Shown here one piece after another: positions 32,005 through 39,668 of a stretch of DNA of 63,788 nucleotides. Position 1 is the first letter of the stretch. Every line of letters starts with the position of its first letter. The stretch comes from Methylobacterium sp. J-030 (GTDB lineage: Bacteria; Pseudomonadota; Alphaproteobacteria; Rhizobiales; Beijerinckiaceae), in contig NZ_JAKSYM010000212.1 of the NCBI RefSeq assembly GCF_022829545.1, forward strand, positions 1-63,788. Reading direction: 5' to 3'. A program made the translations under genes and the position numbers. Under the pieces are notes generated by a model, which saw only the letters and a list, made by a program, of their open reading frames with translations, made no database searches and was not told the DNA's origin.

Positions 32005-33636
32005 TCACTCTTCCTGGATCCAGCCGCGCAGGACCTCGACGGTCTCGGTCGGGCTCGCCCGGACCATGTCGACCACGCGCTGCACGGTTTCGGCCTGGAC
32101 CTGGCCGTTGATCTTGGCGAACTCCATCAGCCGGGCGGTGGGGTTGTCCCGCTCGATCACTGTGATGGTCCCCGCGGGCGGTGCGACCGCCGCGGCGTCG
32201 GCCGCCCCGCCCATCCCCGGCCCGGCGAGCGACGGCGGGGCCGGAACCGGCGCCAGCACCTGCCGCACCAGCGGTCGCACCACCGTGAGCAGCACGATCA
32301 GGGTCAGGAGCGCCAGCACCGCGAGTTCGGCCATGCGCAGCACGTCCTCCTTGCTGGGGGCGAGCAGCGACTGGATCAGCGTCGGCTCGGTGAATTGCGG
32401 CACGCTCGGAGCCTCCGCGAAGCGCAGGTTCACCACCTCGATCTGGTCGCCGCGGGCCTTGTCGAAGCCGACCGCGCTTCGCACCAGGGCGGTGATCCGC
32501 TCGATCTCGGCGGGGGGTCGGGGGCTGTAGGTCTGCTTGCCGTCGGGCGCCGTCGCGTAGACGCCGTCGACCACCACGGCCACCGACAGGCGCTTGACCC
32601 GGCCGCCCTCGGCGACCTCGGTCTTGGTCACCCGGGAGATCTCGTAGTTCGTGGTCTCCTCGTTCTTGTTGGTGGCGTCCTTGGGGGCGGGCGCCTTGTC
32701 GCCGCCGTTGGCGCCGGGCAACTCGTTGCCGACGCTGACCTGCCCGTCGGCGTTGCTGGTCTGCGAGGATTCGGTTCGGGTCTGGGCCGAGCGGACGACC
32801 CGGCTCTCGGGATCGAAGGTCTCGGACCGGCTCTCGATCCGGTTGAGGTCGAGTTCCGCGTTGACCTGCACCCGGGCCCGGCCCGGCCCGACGATGCCGG
32901 CGACCACGTCCTCGATCTGGCCGCGCAGGCGCCGCTCCAGGCTGACCTGGCGGTCCTCGTAGCCGCCGGCGACGTCGGCCTCGGCGTCCCGGGCGCCGTC
33001 GGCGAGCAGCCGGCCGCGCTCGTCGACGATCGAGACCCGCTCGGGCTTCAGACCCTCCACCGCGGAGGCCACGAGGTGGCGGATCGCCCGGACCTGCCCG
33101 GCATCGAGGTCGCCCATCAGCTTCAGCACGATGGCGGCGCTCGGGTTCTCCCGGTCGCGCTCGAACAGGCGGCGCTCCGGCAGGACCAAATGGACGCGCG
33201 CCGCCTGAACCCGGCCGATCGCCCGGATCGAGCGGGCGAGCTCGCCCTCCAGGGCGCGCAGGTGGTTCACGTTCTGCACGAAGTTGGTGGATGAGAACGC
33301 GTCGCCCTTGTCGAAGATCTCGTAGCCGACGCCGCCTTGGGTCGGCAGGCCCTTGCCGGCGAGGTCCATGCGCAGCTTGGCGAGGTCGGCCCGGGGGGCC
33401 AGGATCGTCTGGCCCGTCTCGCCCCGGGTCTCGTAGCGGATGCCGCGGCTGTCGAGATCGCGCACGACCGAGGCCGAATCCTGCATCGACAGGTCCGAGA
33501 ACAGCACGCCCATGTCGGGGCGCGAGACCCGCAGGATGATGAAGGCGAAGAATCCGATCAGCGTCAGCGTCACCGCCGCCATGGCGGCGATGCGGGCCGG
33601 TCCGAGCTTCGTGACGAGATCGAGGACCGGCTTCAC
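32005..33636 (-). CDS. fliF: Flagellar MS-ring protein FliF
   Basis: MS-ring subunit of 543 aa. The first membrane segment is IAAMAAVTLTLIGFFAFIIL (residues about 15-35), followed by the ring-building motifs (GVLFSDLSMQDSASVVRDLDSRGI and NHLRALEGELARSIRAIGRVQAARVHLVLPE). The second membrane segment is near residue 435 (MAELAVLALLTLIVLLTVVRPLV). The C-terminal FliG-binding tail (ARLMEFAKINGQVQAETVQRVVDMVR) is present. The start is GTG at 33636. It is the first gene of the fliF-G-H-N-flbD operon; a CtrA-like site lies 74 bases upstream. Confidence 0.96.
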   Translation of the reverse strand: MKPVLDLVTKLGPARIAAMAAVTLTLIGFFAFIILRVSRPDMGVLFSDLSMQDSASVVRDLDSRGIRYETRGETGQTILAPRADLAKLRMDLAGKGLPTQGGVGYEIFDKGDAFSSTNFVQNVNHLRALEGELARSIRAIGRVQAARVHLVLPERRLFERDRENPSAAIVLKLMGDLDAGQVRAIRHLVASAVEGLKPERVSIVDERGRLLADGARDAEADVAGGYEDRQVSLERRLRGQIEDVVAGIVGPGRARVQVNAELDLNRIESRSETFDPESRVVRSAQTRTESSQTSNADGQVSVGNELPGANGGDKAPAPKDATNKNEETTNYEISRVTKTEVAEGGRVKRLSVAVVVDGVYATAPDGKQTYSPRPPAEIERITALVRSAVGFDKARGDQIEVVNLRFAEAPSVPQFTEPTLIQSLLAPSKEDVLRMAELAVLALLTLIVLLTVVRPLVRQVLAPVPAPPSLAGPGMGGAADAAAVAPPAGTITVIERDNPTARLMEFAKINGQVQAETVQRVVDMVRASPTETVEVLRGWIQEE

Positions 33637-33709
33637 GGGCGGGTTCGCTGCACTCTGAACGCGATGCGGGCCCTGACGGCTCGCCCGGCAGAATTTGCCC
33701 AGGACGTGG

Positions 33710-33724
33710 TTAGCGGGCCGTTAA
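33710..33724 (-). promoter_or_regulatory. Candidate CtrA-binding site upstream of fliF
   Basis: On the plus strand the site reads TTAGCGGGCCGTTAA; on the coding strand it is TTAA-N7-CTAACC, one mismatch from TTAA-N7-TTAACC. It ends 74 bases before the fliF start. In alphaproteobacteria the early flagellar operons, including the MS-ring and switch genes, are classical CtrA targets, which supports the call. Confidence 0.6.
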
Positions 33725-33762
33725 TGCCGGACCCCGCCGTGCGCGGCGGGCTCCGAAACGCC

Positions 33763-33797
33763 GCGAAGCCGCGCCCGGGACCGGGACGCGGCTTCGC
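33763..33797 (-). terminator. Strong hairpin after sciP
   Basis: A perfect 11-bp inverted repeat, GCGAAGCCGCG (33763-33773) and CGCGGCTTCGC (33787-33797), with a 13-base loop, lies between the sciP stop and the fliF promoter region. Read in the sciP direction it is followed by GGCGTTTCGG, a short T patch only. It most likely ends the sciP transcript and isolates the fliF promoter. Confidence 0.6.
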
Positions 33798-33854
33798 TGG
33801 ACATCCCAGTCGGTCGGCGCGGGCGGGACACCCCATTCCCGGTGCCGCCGCGGC

Positions 33855-34130
33855 TCAGTGCCGATAATGCTGGATCCGCGTGGTCCGCAGTCCGGCGAGC
33901 CCGTGCTGGTCGATCGAGAACTGCCAGCTCAGGAATTCCTCGGTGGTCAGGGTGTAGCGCTTGCAGGCCTCCTCCAGGCTCAGGAGGCCGCCGCGGACCG
34001 CGGCCACCACTTCAGCCTTGCGGCGGATCACCCAGCGGCGCGTGCTCGGGGGGGGCAGGTCCGCGATGGTCAGGGGACTGCCATCGGGCCCGATCACGTA
34101 CTTTACTCTCGGGCGGCTAGGTTCGGTCAT
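33855..34130 (-). CDS. sciP: CtrA inhibitor SciP (DUF1153)
   Basis: Small DNA/CtrA-binding regulator of 91 aa, almost wholly conserved in alphaproteobacteria. The sequence from ATG 34130, MTEPSRPRVKYVIGPDGSPL, TIADLPPPSTRRWVIRRKAE and VVAAVRGGLLSLEEACKRYT, matches the SciP/DUF1153 pattern, including the Trp-Val-Ile-Arg-Arg basic helix and the helix-turn-helix. In Caulobacter SciP binds CtrA at target promoters and blocks recruitment of RNA polymerase, so it delays CtrA-driven genes. The open frame extends to 34232, but the upstream part has no homology. It stands beside fliF and flgD, and a CtrA-like site lies 54 bases before its start, so it may be a CtrA target itself. Confidence 0.95.
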   Translation of the reverse strand: MTEPSRPRVKYVIGPDGSPLTIADLPPPSTRRWVIRRKAEVVAAVRGGLLSLEEACKRYTLTTEEFLSWQFSIDQHGLAGLRTTRIQHYRH

Positions 34131-34183
34131 GATACGCTCTACACTCGACTGACCTGTCGAGCCTCGAAGGTACTTGCGCCCGC

Positions 34184-34198
34184 TTAAGAGATGTTGAA
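34184..34198 (-). promoter_or_regulatory. Candidate CtrA-binding site upstream of sciP
   Basis: The plus strand reads TTAAGAGATGTTGAA, that is TTAA-N7-TGAA; on the coding strand TTCA-N7-TTAA. It has one mismatch from the consensus and ends 54 bases before the sciP ATG, within the short AT-richer gap between flgD and sciP. CtrA is known to activate sciP in Caulobacter, which fits. Confidence 0.5.
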
Positions 34199-34221
34199 GC
34201 GAGTCACTCGGATGTGATTCG

Positions 34222-34911
34222 TTAAGCCCCACTTGTGGACAACCCGATCGTCTGAACGCTGGACAGCGGCACTTTCTGCCCGCCGATCAGCAGGACCGGC
34301 GAAGATCCGGTGAGATCGACTTCGTCGACCGTCCCCGACAGGCTGGTATCGACCGCGACTGTGGATCCGGTGGCATCCGTGGCCGAGACCTTGATCGAGT
34401 AGGCCCCGTCCGGCGCCGTCAGCCCGGCCGAGGTCTTGCCGTTCCACGTGTAGGTCTGGGCACCCGCGGCGAGCGAGGTGGTCTGGGTCGCCACAACGTT
34501 GCTGTTGGAATCGAGGATCGTGATCACCGCCTTCGAGGCGGCGCGGGACGGCGTGAGTGTCCAGGCGGCCGAGCCGTCGGAGAGCTGCGAGGCGGTCCCG
34601 CTCGCCGTGATGGTCTTGCCGATGTAGCTCGTCGCCGTGGCCGAACTCGCCGACTGCGAGGCGGTCAGGATGCTGTCGAGCCGGTCGTTGGTCTTGAGCT
34701 GCTGCTCGACGCCGGCGAACTGCACGAGCTGCTGCGTGAACTGGTTGGTGTCCATCGGGTCGAGGGGGTTCTGGTTCTTGAGCTGCGTGGTGAGCAGCGT
34801 CAGGAACTGGGTGAAGTTGCTGGCGATCTCGGTCGCGTTCGCGCCGCTCGACGCCGAGCTGGAGCTGGAGGTGGATGCCGTGCTGGCGAGGCTCGATATG
34901 CCGCTGGTCAT
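34222..34911 (-). CDS. flgD: Flagellar hook-capping protein FlgD
   Basis: Hook assembly scaffold of 229 aa from the ATG at 34911 (GGGAGAG upstream). The Ser/Thr-rich N-terminus is followed by the FlgD core FTQFLTLLTTQLKNQNPLDPMDTNQFTQQLVQFAGVEQQLKTN, which is diagnostic. The C-terminal half is a pair of beta domains (a FlgD-type Ig-like/Tudor-like domain with TYTWNGKTSAGLTAPDGAYSIKV). FlgD is exported and sits at the hook tip until the hook is complete. It follows fliK by 75 bases in the same direction, so a shared transcript from the fliK promoter is likely. Confidence 0.94.
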   Translation of the reverse strand: MTSGISSLASTASTSSSSSASSGANATEIASNFTQFLTLLTTQLKNQNPLDPMDTNQFTQQLVQFAGVEQQLKTNDRLDSILTASQSASSATATSYIGKTITASGTASQLSDGSAAWTLTPSRAASKAVITILDSNSNVVATQTTSLAAGAQTYTWNGKTSAGLTAPDGAYSIKVSATDATGSTVAVDTSLSGTVDEVDLTGSSPVLLIGGQKVPLSSVQTIGLSTSGA

Positions 34912-34986
34912 GCTGGTCTCTCCCGTGCCGCGCCCGGGGCGCGGGCGCACGATGGTTGCGTGTCGTCCGGCGAGGGGCCGCCGCGC

Positions 34987-36612
34987 CTAGATCCTGATGT
35001 CGAGGCCGCCATAGCCGCGCAGCCACCGGGTCGGGGCGATCTCCTGCGGGGCCTCGGCCTGATCCCGCGTCCAGCCGGCGGCCCCGCCCTGGGGTGAGCC
35101 GCCCTGCGGGTTGTTGCCGCCGCCCCCGGTCTGCGCGCTGCCGTCGCCGCGCAGCGACAGGTTGAGGCCGCCGGACGATGGATCGAGGCCGGCCTGCGTG
35201 AGGGCCTGCTGAAGCTGGTTCGCGTCGCGCTGGAGCATCGCCAGGGTCTCCGGCCGATCGACCACGAGGTGCGTCGTGACCGTCCCGCGCGCCTTGTCGA
35301 TCTCGAGCTTGACGTCGACCCGCCCGAGTTCGACGGGGTCGAGCCGGATCTGGAAGGCGTTGGATCCGTTCAGCGAGCGCAGGCCGATCGCCATCGGCAC
35401 CTGCCCGATCGGGATCGGCGGCGTCGTCTGGGCGGTCGCCGTCGTCTCGGCGGTGGCAGCCTGCGCGGTACCGGCCGTTCCGGTGGATGCGGCCGGCGCC
35501 GTGAGCGATCCGCCTGGATTGGCCAGGCCTGCCCCCTGCGGCGCAGCGCCGGGCGGGCCGGCGGCAGTCTGGCCCGCGGCCTGACCGGCATCGACCAGAG
35601 CCGCCAGAAAATCCTTGCCGGGACCGGACGCGGCAGCGGTCGGGTCGCCGGTGCCGATCTGGGCGGCCTCCACCGGGCCGGCACTCGGATTGGCCGGCTC
35701 GGACCGGACTGCGCCGGTCGACGCCTTCGCGCCGAGGGCGGCCCCGGAGATCCCCGTCGCCTCCGGGCCCCGCGCCGCGTCGGTCGTGCCCGTGCCGGAG
35801 GGCGTCGGCCCTGATGCCGCCGACCCCGCTAGGGCGGCTCCGGCGCCGGCCGGGAGCGTGCCCGCGACGCTCTTATCACTTGCCGCCGCCGGATCCTGAG
35901 CCGGTTCCTGACCTTTGGTGGCAGCGGCGCCCGCCGCCGCGCCGCCCGACAGCGCGGCGAGCAGGCTCAGCAGCGTGGCGGCGGGATCGGGATGCGCGGC
36001 TTGCGGCGGGGGATTGGGTTGGGCCGCCTGCGCTGCCGGCTCGGCCTGGGCGGAGGTGTCGGCGTTCGCGGCCGGCGCGTCGGCCGCCGGATCCTGCGCG
36101 GGCGTGCCGGTCGTCGCGACCTTCGACACGGGTTCGTCCTGCGCGCGCGCTTCGGACGGCGCGCCCGTCGCCGTAGCCGGTGCCTCCGGGCGCGGATCGG
36201 ACGGTGCCCGCGGCTCCTCGTCGCGCGGGACGGCCGTTTGCGCCGTGGCACCGGTCGTCGCGCCGGTTGCAGCGCTCCTCGGCTGGGTTTCAGCCGAACG
36301 CCGGTCCACAGCCCGGGCCTCGGCCTGTGCGGCCGCATCCCGGTCGCGCTCCAAAGCCGACCGGGAGTCGCTGGCCTCCGCGCGCTGCGTCGCCTGTCGC
36401 GCCCGGGCCGCGTCGGCGGAGTCGCGCTGGCTGGTCGCTCGAGCCTGTGCAGCCGCAGCATCGTCCCGGGTCCGGGCAGCGTCGAGGGCCGCGCCGAACC
36501 GGTCCTGCGCGGAGGTGCCGGTCCGCGCGGCGATCCCCGCCGCGTCCCAGCCCGTCCGCGTGGATGGAGTCCACGCGGTCACATCCAGCCGATCCGTTGC
36601 ACCGCTTGCCAT
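34987..36612 (-). CDS. fliK: Flagellar hook-length control protein FliK
   Basis: Protein of 541 aa from the ATG at 36612 (AGGGGAG upstream); the open frame runs to 36771 but without a ribosome site. The N-terminal 390 residues are disordered and of Ala/Pro/Gln/Thr-rich low complexity, as expected for the molecular-ruler part. The conserved C-terminal domain is IGLRSLNGSNAFQIRLDPVELGRVDVKLEIDKARGTVTTHLVVDRPETLAMLQRDANQLQQALTQAGLD, the FliK substrate-switch domain. FliK measures hook length and switches the export gate. A sigma-54-type promoter lies just upstream. Confidence 0.93.
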   Translation of the reverse strand: MASGATDRLDVTAWTPSTRTGWDAAGIAARTGTSAQDRFGAALDAARTRDDAAAAQARATSQRDSADAARARQATQRAEASDSRSALERDRDAAAQAEARAVDRRSAETQPRSAATGATTGATAQTAVPRDEEPRAPSDPRPEAPATATGAPSEARAQDEPVSKVATTGTPAQDPAADAPAANADTSAQAEPAAQAAQPNPPPQAAHPDPAATLLSLLAALSGGAAAGAAATKGQEPAQDPAAASDKSVAGTLPAGAGAALAGSAASGPTPSGTGTTDAARGPEATGISGAALGAKASTGAVRSEPANPSAGPVEAAQIGTGDPTAAASGPGKDFLAALVDAGQAAGQTAAGPPGAAPQGAGLANPGGSLTAPAASTGTAGTAQAATAETTATAQTTPPIPIGQVPMAIGLRSLNGSNAFQIRLDPVELGRVDVKLEIDKARGTVTTHLVVDRPETLAMLQRDANQLQQALTQAGLDPSSGGLNLSLRGDGSAQTGGGGNNPQGGSPQGGAAGWTRDQAEAPQEIAPTRWLRGYGGLDIRI

Positions 36613-36637
36613 TCCGGGCTCCCCTCGCAGGGCGTAC

Positions 36638-36653
36638 AGCAAGGCGCACGCCA
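36638..36653 (-). promoter_or_regulatory. Predicted sigma-54 (-24/-12) promoter of fliK-flgD
   Basis: On the coding strand the sequence is TGGCGTGCGCCTTGCT: TGGC, then GTG, four bases, then TTGCT. It has the invariant GG-N10-GC and matches TGGCACG-N4-TTGC at all but two bases. It stands 26 bases before the fliK ATG, so the predicted start would give a leader of about 15 bases that still contains AGGGGAG. The sigma-54 activator FlbD is in the same cluster. Confidence 0.6.
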
Positions 36654-36861
36654 ACGATCCGCCGCGGCAAGCCACTGACGATGTTGAGAATTCACAGCGG
36701 CCGATGCGCCGGCATCCGGCCGAAGCTGCCGCCCGCCCGGCAGGTTCTGCCGAGCTGCCGCAGCCCCGCAATCCGTTCGCCCTGGAAAGCCGGCCGGACT
36801 CCCGCTATAGACGCCCCGTGCAGCCGGGAAGCTTCCGGGCCGGCGGCTGCGGATCCTCGTG

Positions 36862-38016
36862 ATGAACGCCCTCGATCTCCCCAAAGCCCCCCACGAGACG
36901 CGCGTCGTCGTTGCCATGTCGGGCGGCGTCGATTCCTCCGTGGTGGCCGGGCTCCTGAAGCGCCAGGGCTTCGACGTGGTCGGCGTCACGCTCCAGCTCT
37001 ACGACCATGGCGCGGCGAGCCACCGCAAGGGCGCCTGCTGCGCCGGCCAGGACATCCACGACGCGCGGGCCGCGGCCGAGCATCTCGGCATCCCGCACTA
37101 CGTACTCGATTACGAGGACCGGTTCCGCGACGAAGTCATCGAGAAATTCGCCGAGAGCTACCTCGCCGGCGAGACGCCGATCCCCTGCGTCGAGTGCAAC
37201 CGCACGGTAAAGTTCCGCGACCTCCTGGGCCTCGCCCGGGACCTGGACGCCGACGCGCTCGCCACCGGGCATTATGTGGCCAGCCGTGCGCTGCCGGGCG
37301 GCGGGCGGGCGCTGCACCGCGCCCTCGATCCCGCCCGGGACCAGAGTTATTTCCTGTATGCGACCACCGCCGCGCAGCTGGATTTCCTGCGCTTCCCGCT
37401 CGGCGAGATGGAGAAGACCGAGACCCGCGCCCTGGCGAAGGAACTCGGCCTGTCGCTCGCCGAGAAGCCGGACAGCCAGGACATCTGCTTCGTGCCCCAG
37501 GGCCGCTACAGCGACGTGATCGCCCGCCTGCGCCCCGACGCCGCGCGGCCCGGCGAGATCGTCGACCTCGCGGGCCAGGTCGTCGGGCGGCACGCGGGCA
37601 TCGTACACTACACGGTCGGCCAGCGCCGGGGCCTCGGCCTGTCGGGGCCGGAGCCGCTCTACGTGGTGCGGCTGGAGCCCGAGGCTGCCCGCGTGGTGGT
37701 CGGCCCACGTACGGCGCTCGCCACGACCCGTATCCGCCTCGCGGAGCTGAACTGGCTGGGCGAAGGTCCGGCCGAGGCCGTGCGCGATCTCCCCGTGGCG
37801 GTCCGCGTCCGCTCGACCCGGCCGCCGCGCCCCGCGACCCTCACGATTGGGCCGGACGGTGCCGCCGAGGTGGTGCTCGCCGAGCCCGAGGACGGCGTGT
37901 CGCCGGGGCAGGCTTGTGCGATCTACGCGGATGACGGCCCCCGGGCGCGGGTGCTCGGCGGCGGCACCATCCGGCGCGTCGACGCGTTGTCGGCCCGGCC
38001 CCGCGAGGCCGCCTGA
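36862..38016 (+). CDS. mnmA: tRNA-specific 2-thiouridylase MnmA
   Basis: Enzyme of 384 aa that thiolates U34 of Lys, Glu and Gln tRNAs. The ATP-pyrophosphatase P-loop is [10 protein letters not shown] near residues 19-28. The catalytic Cys is in GACCAGQD, and the second in [11 protein letters not shown]. The C-terminal beta-barrel part ([11 protein letters not shown], then [16 protein letters not shown]) is present and the length is normal. The ATG at 36862 is preferred over the GTG at 36859 directly before. It is divergent from fliK and followed 25 bases on by the methyltransferase gene. Confidence 0.95.
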   Translation: MNALDLPKAPHETRVVVAMSGGVDSSVVAGLLKRQGFDVVGVTLQLYDHGAASHRKGACCAGQDIHDARAAAEHLGIPHYVLDYEDRFRDEVIEKFAESYLAGETPIPCVECNRTVKFRDLLGLARDLDADALATGHYVASRALPGGGRALHRALDPARDQSYFLYATTAAQLDFLRFPLGEMEKTETRALAKELGLSLAEKPDSQDICFVPQGRYSDVIARLRPDAARPGEIVDLAGQVVGRHAGIVHYTVGQRRGLGLSGPEPLYVVRLEPEAARVVVGPRTALATTRIRLAELNWLGEGPAEAVRDLPVAVRVRSTRPPRPATLTIGPDGAAEVVLAEPEDGVSPGQACAIYADDGPRARVLGGGTIRRVDALSARPREAA

Positions 38017-38041
38017 TCTCAACCTCTGGAACCTTCGAACG

Positions 38042-38695
38042 ATGCTGAGCGAGCCGCAGACGGCCGGGCCGAGCACGGCCCTGATGCGCAAGGCCTATGC
38101 CCGCTGGGCCCCCGTCTACGACGTGGTCTACGACAAGCTCACCGAGCCCGCCGCCCGCGCCGCTGTCGAGGCCGCGGCCGAATACGGGCCGCGGATCCTG
38201 GAGGCCGGCGTCGGCACCGGGCTGGCGCTCGGCTACTACCCCAAGGCCAGCTTCGTCTGCGGCGTCGATCTTTCGGAAGACATGCTCAAGCGCGCCCGCG
38301 CCAAGGTCCGGCGCCGGAGCCTGTCGCACGTGAAGGGCCTCCAGGTGATGGATGTCTGCCACCTGGGTTATGCCGACGCGAGCTTCGACGCCGTGGTGGC
38401 GCAGTTCCTGATCACCCTGGTGCCCGATCCCGAGGCCGCGATGTCGGAGTTCCTGCGGGTGGTGCGGCCCGGCGGCGGCATCGTGCTGGCCAACCATTTC
38501 GGCCAGAGCGACGGCCCGGTCGCCCGGGTCGAGGAGATCGTGGCGCCGCTCTGCACCAAGATCGGCTGGTCGTCGGACTTCAAGGCGACGCGGATCGAGG
38601 CTTGGGCCCGGCGCAACGGCGTCGAGGTGATCGGGCTGAAGCCGACCTTCCCGGGCGGGTTCTTCAAGATTCTGCGGATGCGTAAGGCCGGGTGA
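38042..38695 (+). CDS. pmtA: Phosphatidylethanolamine N-methyltransferase-like class I SAM methyltransferase
   Basis: Methyltransferase of 217 aa, Rhodobacter-PmtA-like. Motif I is ILEAGVGTGLALGYYP near residues 55-70, then GVDLSEDMLKRARAKVRRR and the family block RPGGGIVLANHFGQSDGPVARVEEIVAPLCTKIGWSSDFKATRIEAWARRNG, as in phospholipid methyltransferases that convert phosphatidylethanolamine to phosphatidylcholine in three steps. Methylobacteria contain phosphatidylcholine, which supports the call. It is soluble and presumably works at the membrane surface. It follows mnmA closely and its stop overlaps the TVP38-like gene by four bases. An unrelated small-molecule or quinone methyltransferase is the main alternative. 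Confidence 0.75.
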   Translation: MLSEPQTAGPSTALMRKAYARWAPVYDVVYDKLTEPAARAAVEAAAEYGPRILEAGVGTGLALGYYPKASFVCGVDLSEDMLKRARAKVRRRSLSHVKGLQVMDVCHLGYADASFDAVVAQFLITLVPDPEAAMSEFLRVVRPGGGIVLANHFGQSDGPVARVEEIVAPLCTKIGWSSDFKATRIEAWARRNGVEVIGLKPTFPGGFFKILRMRKAG

Positions 38696-39489
38696 GCGAG
38701 GCCGCGCCCGCCGCCGGAGGTCCCCGCGCGGGCCGCTGGACGCGCGTCCGGCGCTGGCTGCCGCTCGTGCTGCTGCTTGGCATCTCGGGCGCGGTGCTGG
38801 TCTCGGGCGCGGCGCAGATCTTGAGCCTCGACCGCCTGCTCGCCTCCCGGGCCTGGCTGCGCGGCTTCGTCGAGGCGGACTACATCCGCGCACTGGTCTC
38901 GGCCTACTGCCTCTATGTCTGGGCCGTGGTCGTGTCGGTGCCCGCCTCGCTGATCCTGACCATGATCTGCGGCTTCCTGTTCGGGATCGTGCCGGGGGCG
39001 CTCACGGCGGTCTGCGCCGCCACCACGGGGGCGGCGATCGTGTTCGCTATCGGCCGCGGCCCCGGCGCCGACCTGCTCCGCCGGATCGGCGGCACTCGCC
39101 TCGCGGGCCTTGCCGAGGGGTTTCGCCGGGACGCCTTCGGCTACATCGCGGTGCTGCGGCTGATCCCGCTGTTCCCGTTCTGGGTGACCAACCTCGCGCC
39201 CGCCGCCTTCGGGGTGAAGATGCGGGTGTTCGTGCTCGCGACCTTCCTGGGACTCCTGCCCGGCGCCTTCGTGTACGCCACCACGGGGGCGGGAATCGAG
39301 GATGTGGTCGCCGCCCACGAGGCCGCACGCGCGGCCTGCCTGGCTACGGACGGGGCGGCCTGCGACCGCGCTCTGACCCTGCGGGACCTCGTGACGCCCA
39401 GGATGGTGGCGGGGCTCGCGATGCTGGCGGTTTTCGCCCTGATCACCATGCTCTTAAGCCGGCGGGCGCGGCGGGCCCGAGAGACATGA
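38692..39489 (+). CDS. TVP38/TMEM64-family membrane protein
   Basis: Integral membrane protein of 265 aa with about six hydrophobic segments, start GTG at 38692 overlapping the pmtA-like stop (GTGA). The family signature is seen in the first part, AVVVSVPASLILTMICGFLFGIVPGALTAVCAATTGAAIVFAIGR, and then FGYIAVLRLIPLFPFWVTNLAPAAFGVKMRVFVLATFLGLLPGAFVYATTGAG, the conserved 'SNARE-associated/VTT' domain. VTT/DedA-type proteins move phospholipids or undecaprenyl carriers between leaflets, so pairing with a phospholipid methyltransferase is sensible. Two Cys in RAACLATDGAACDR form a predicted periplasmic loop. Confidence 0.88.
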   Translation: MSEAAPAAGGPRAGRWTRVRRWLPLVLLLGISGAVLVSGAAQILSLDRLLASRAWLRGFVEADYIRALVSAYCLYVWAVVVSVPASLILTMICGFLFGIVPGALTAVCAATTGAAIVFAIGRGPGADLLRRIGGTRLAGLAEGFRRDAFGYIAVLRLIPLFPFWVTNLAPAAFGVKMRVFVLATFLGLLPGAFVYATTGAGIEDVVAAHEAARAACLATDGAACDRALTLRDLVTPRMVAGLAMLAVFALITMLLSRRARRARET

Positions 39490-39668
39490 TCCGATAGCGG
39501 GCGCGTTTTCCCGTGTCTCGAGGCACATGCAACCGCTTGCGGGCCGCACCATTATAGTGCTCACGGCCAAGAGGCTGTATGGCCTGCAGAACCGTGGCTT
39601 GCGAACATGTCCCCCGCCAAGGCCGGAACCGGCTCGAGCATCCCTCTCCCGGTCGAGCCGCATCCGCG

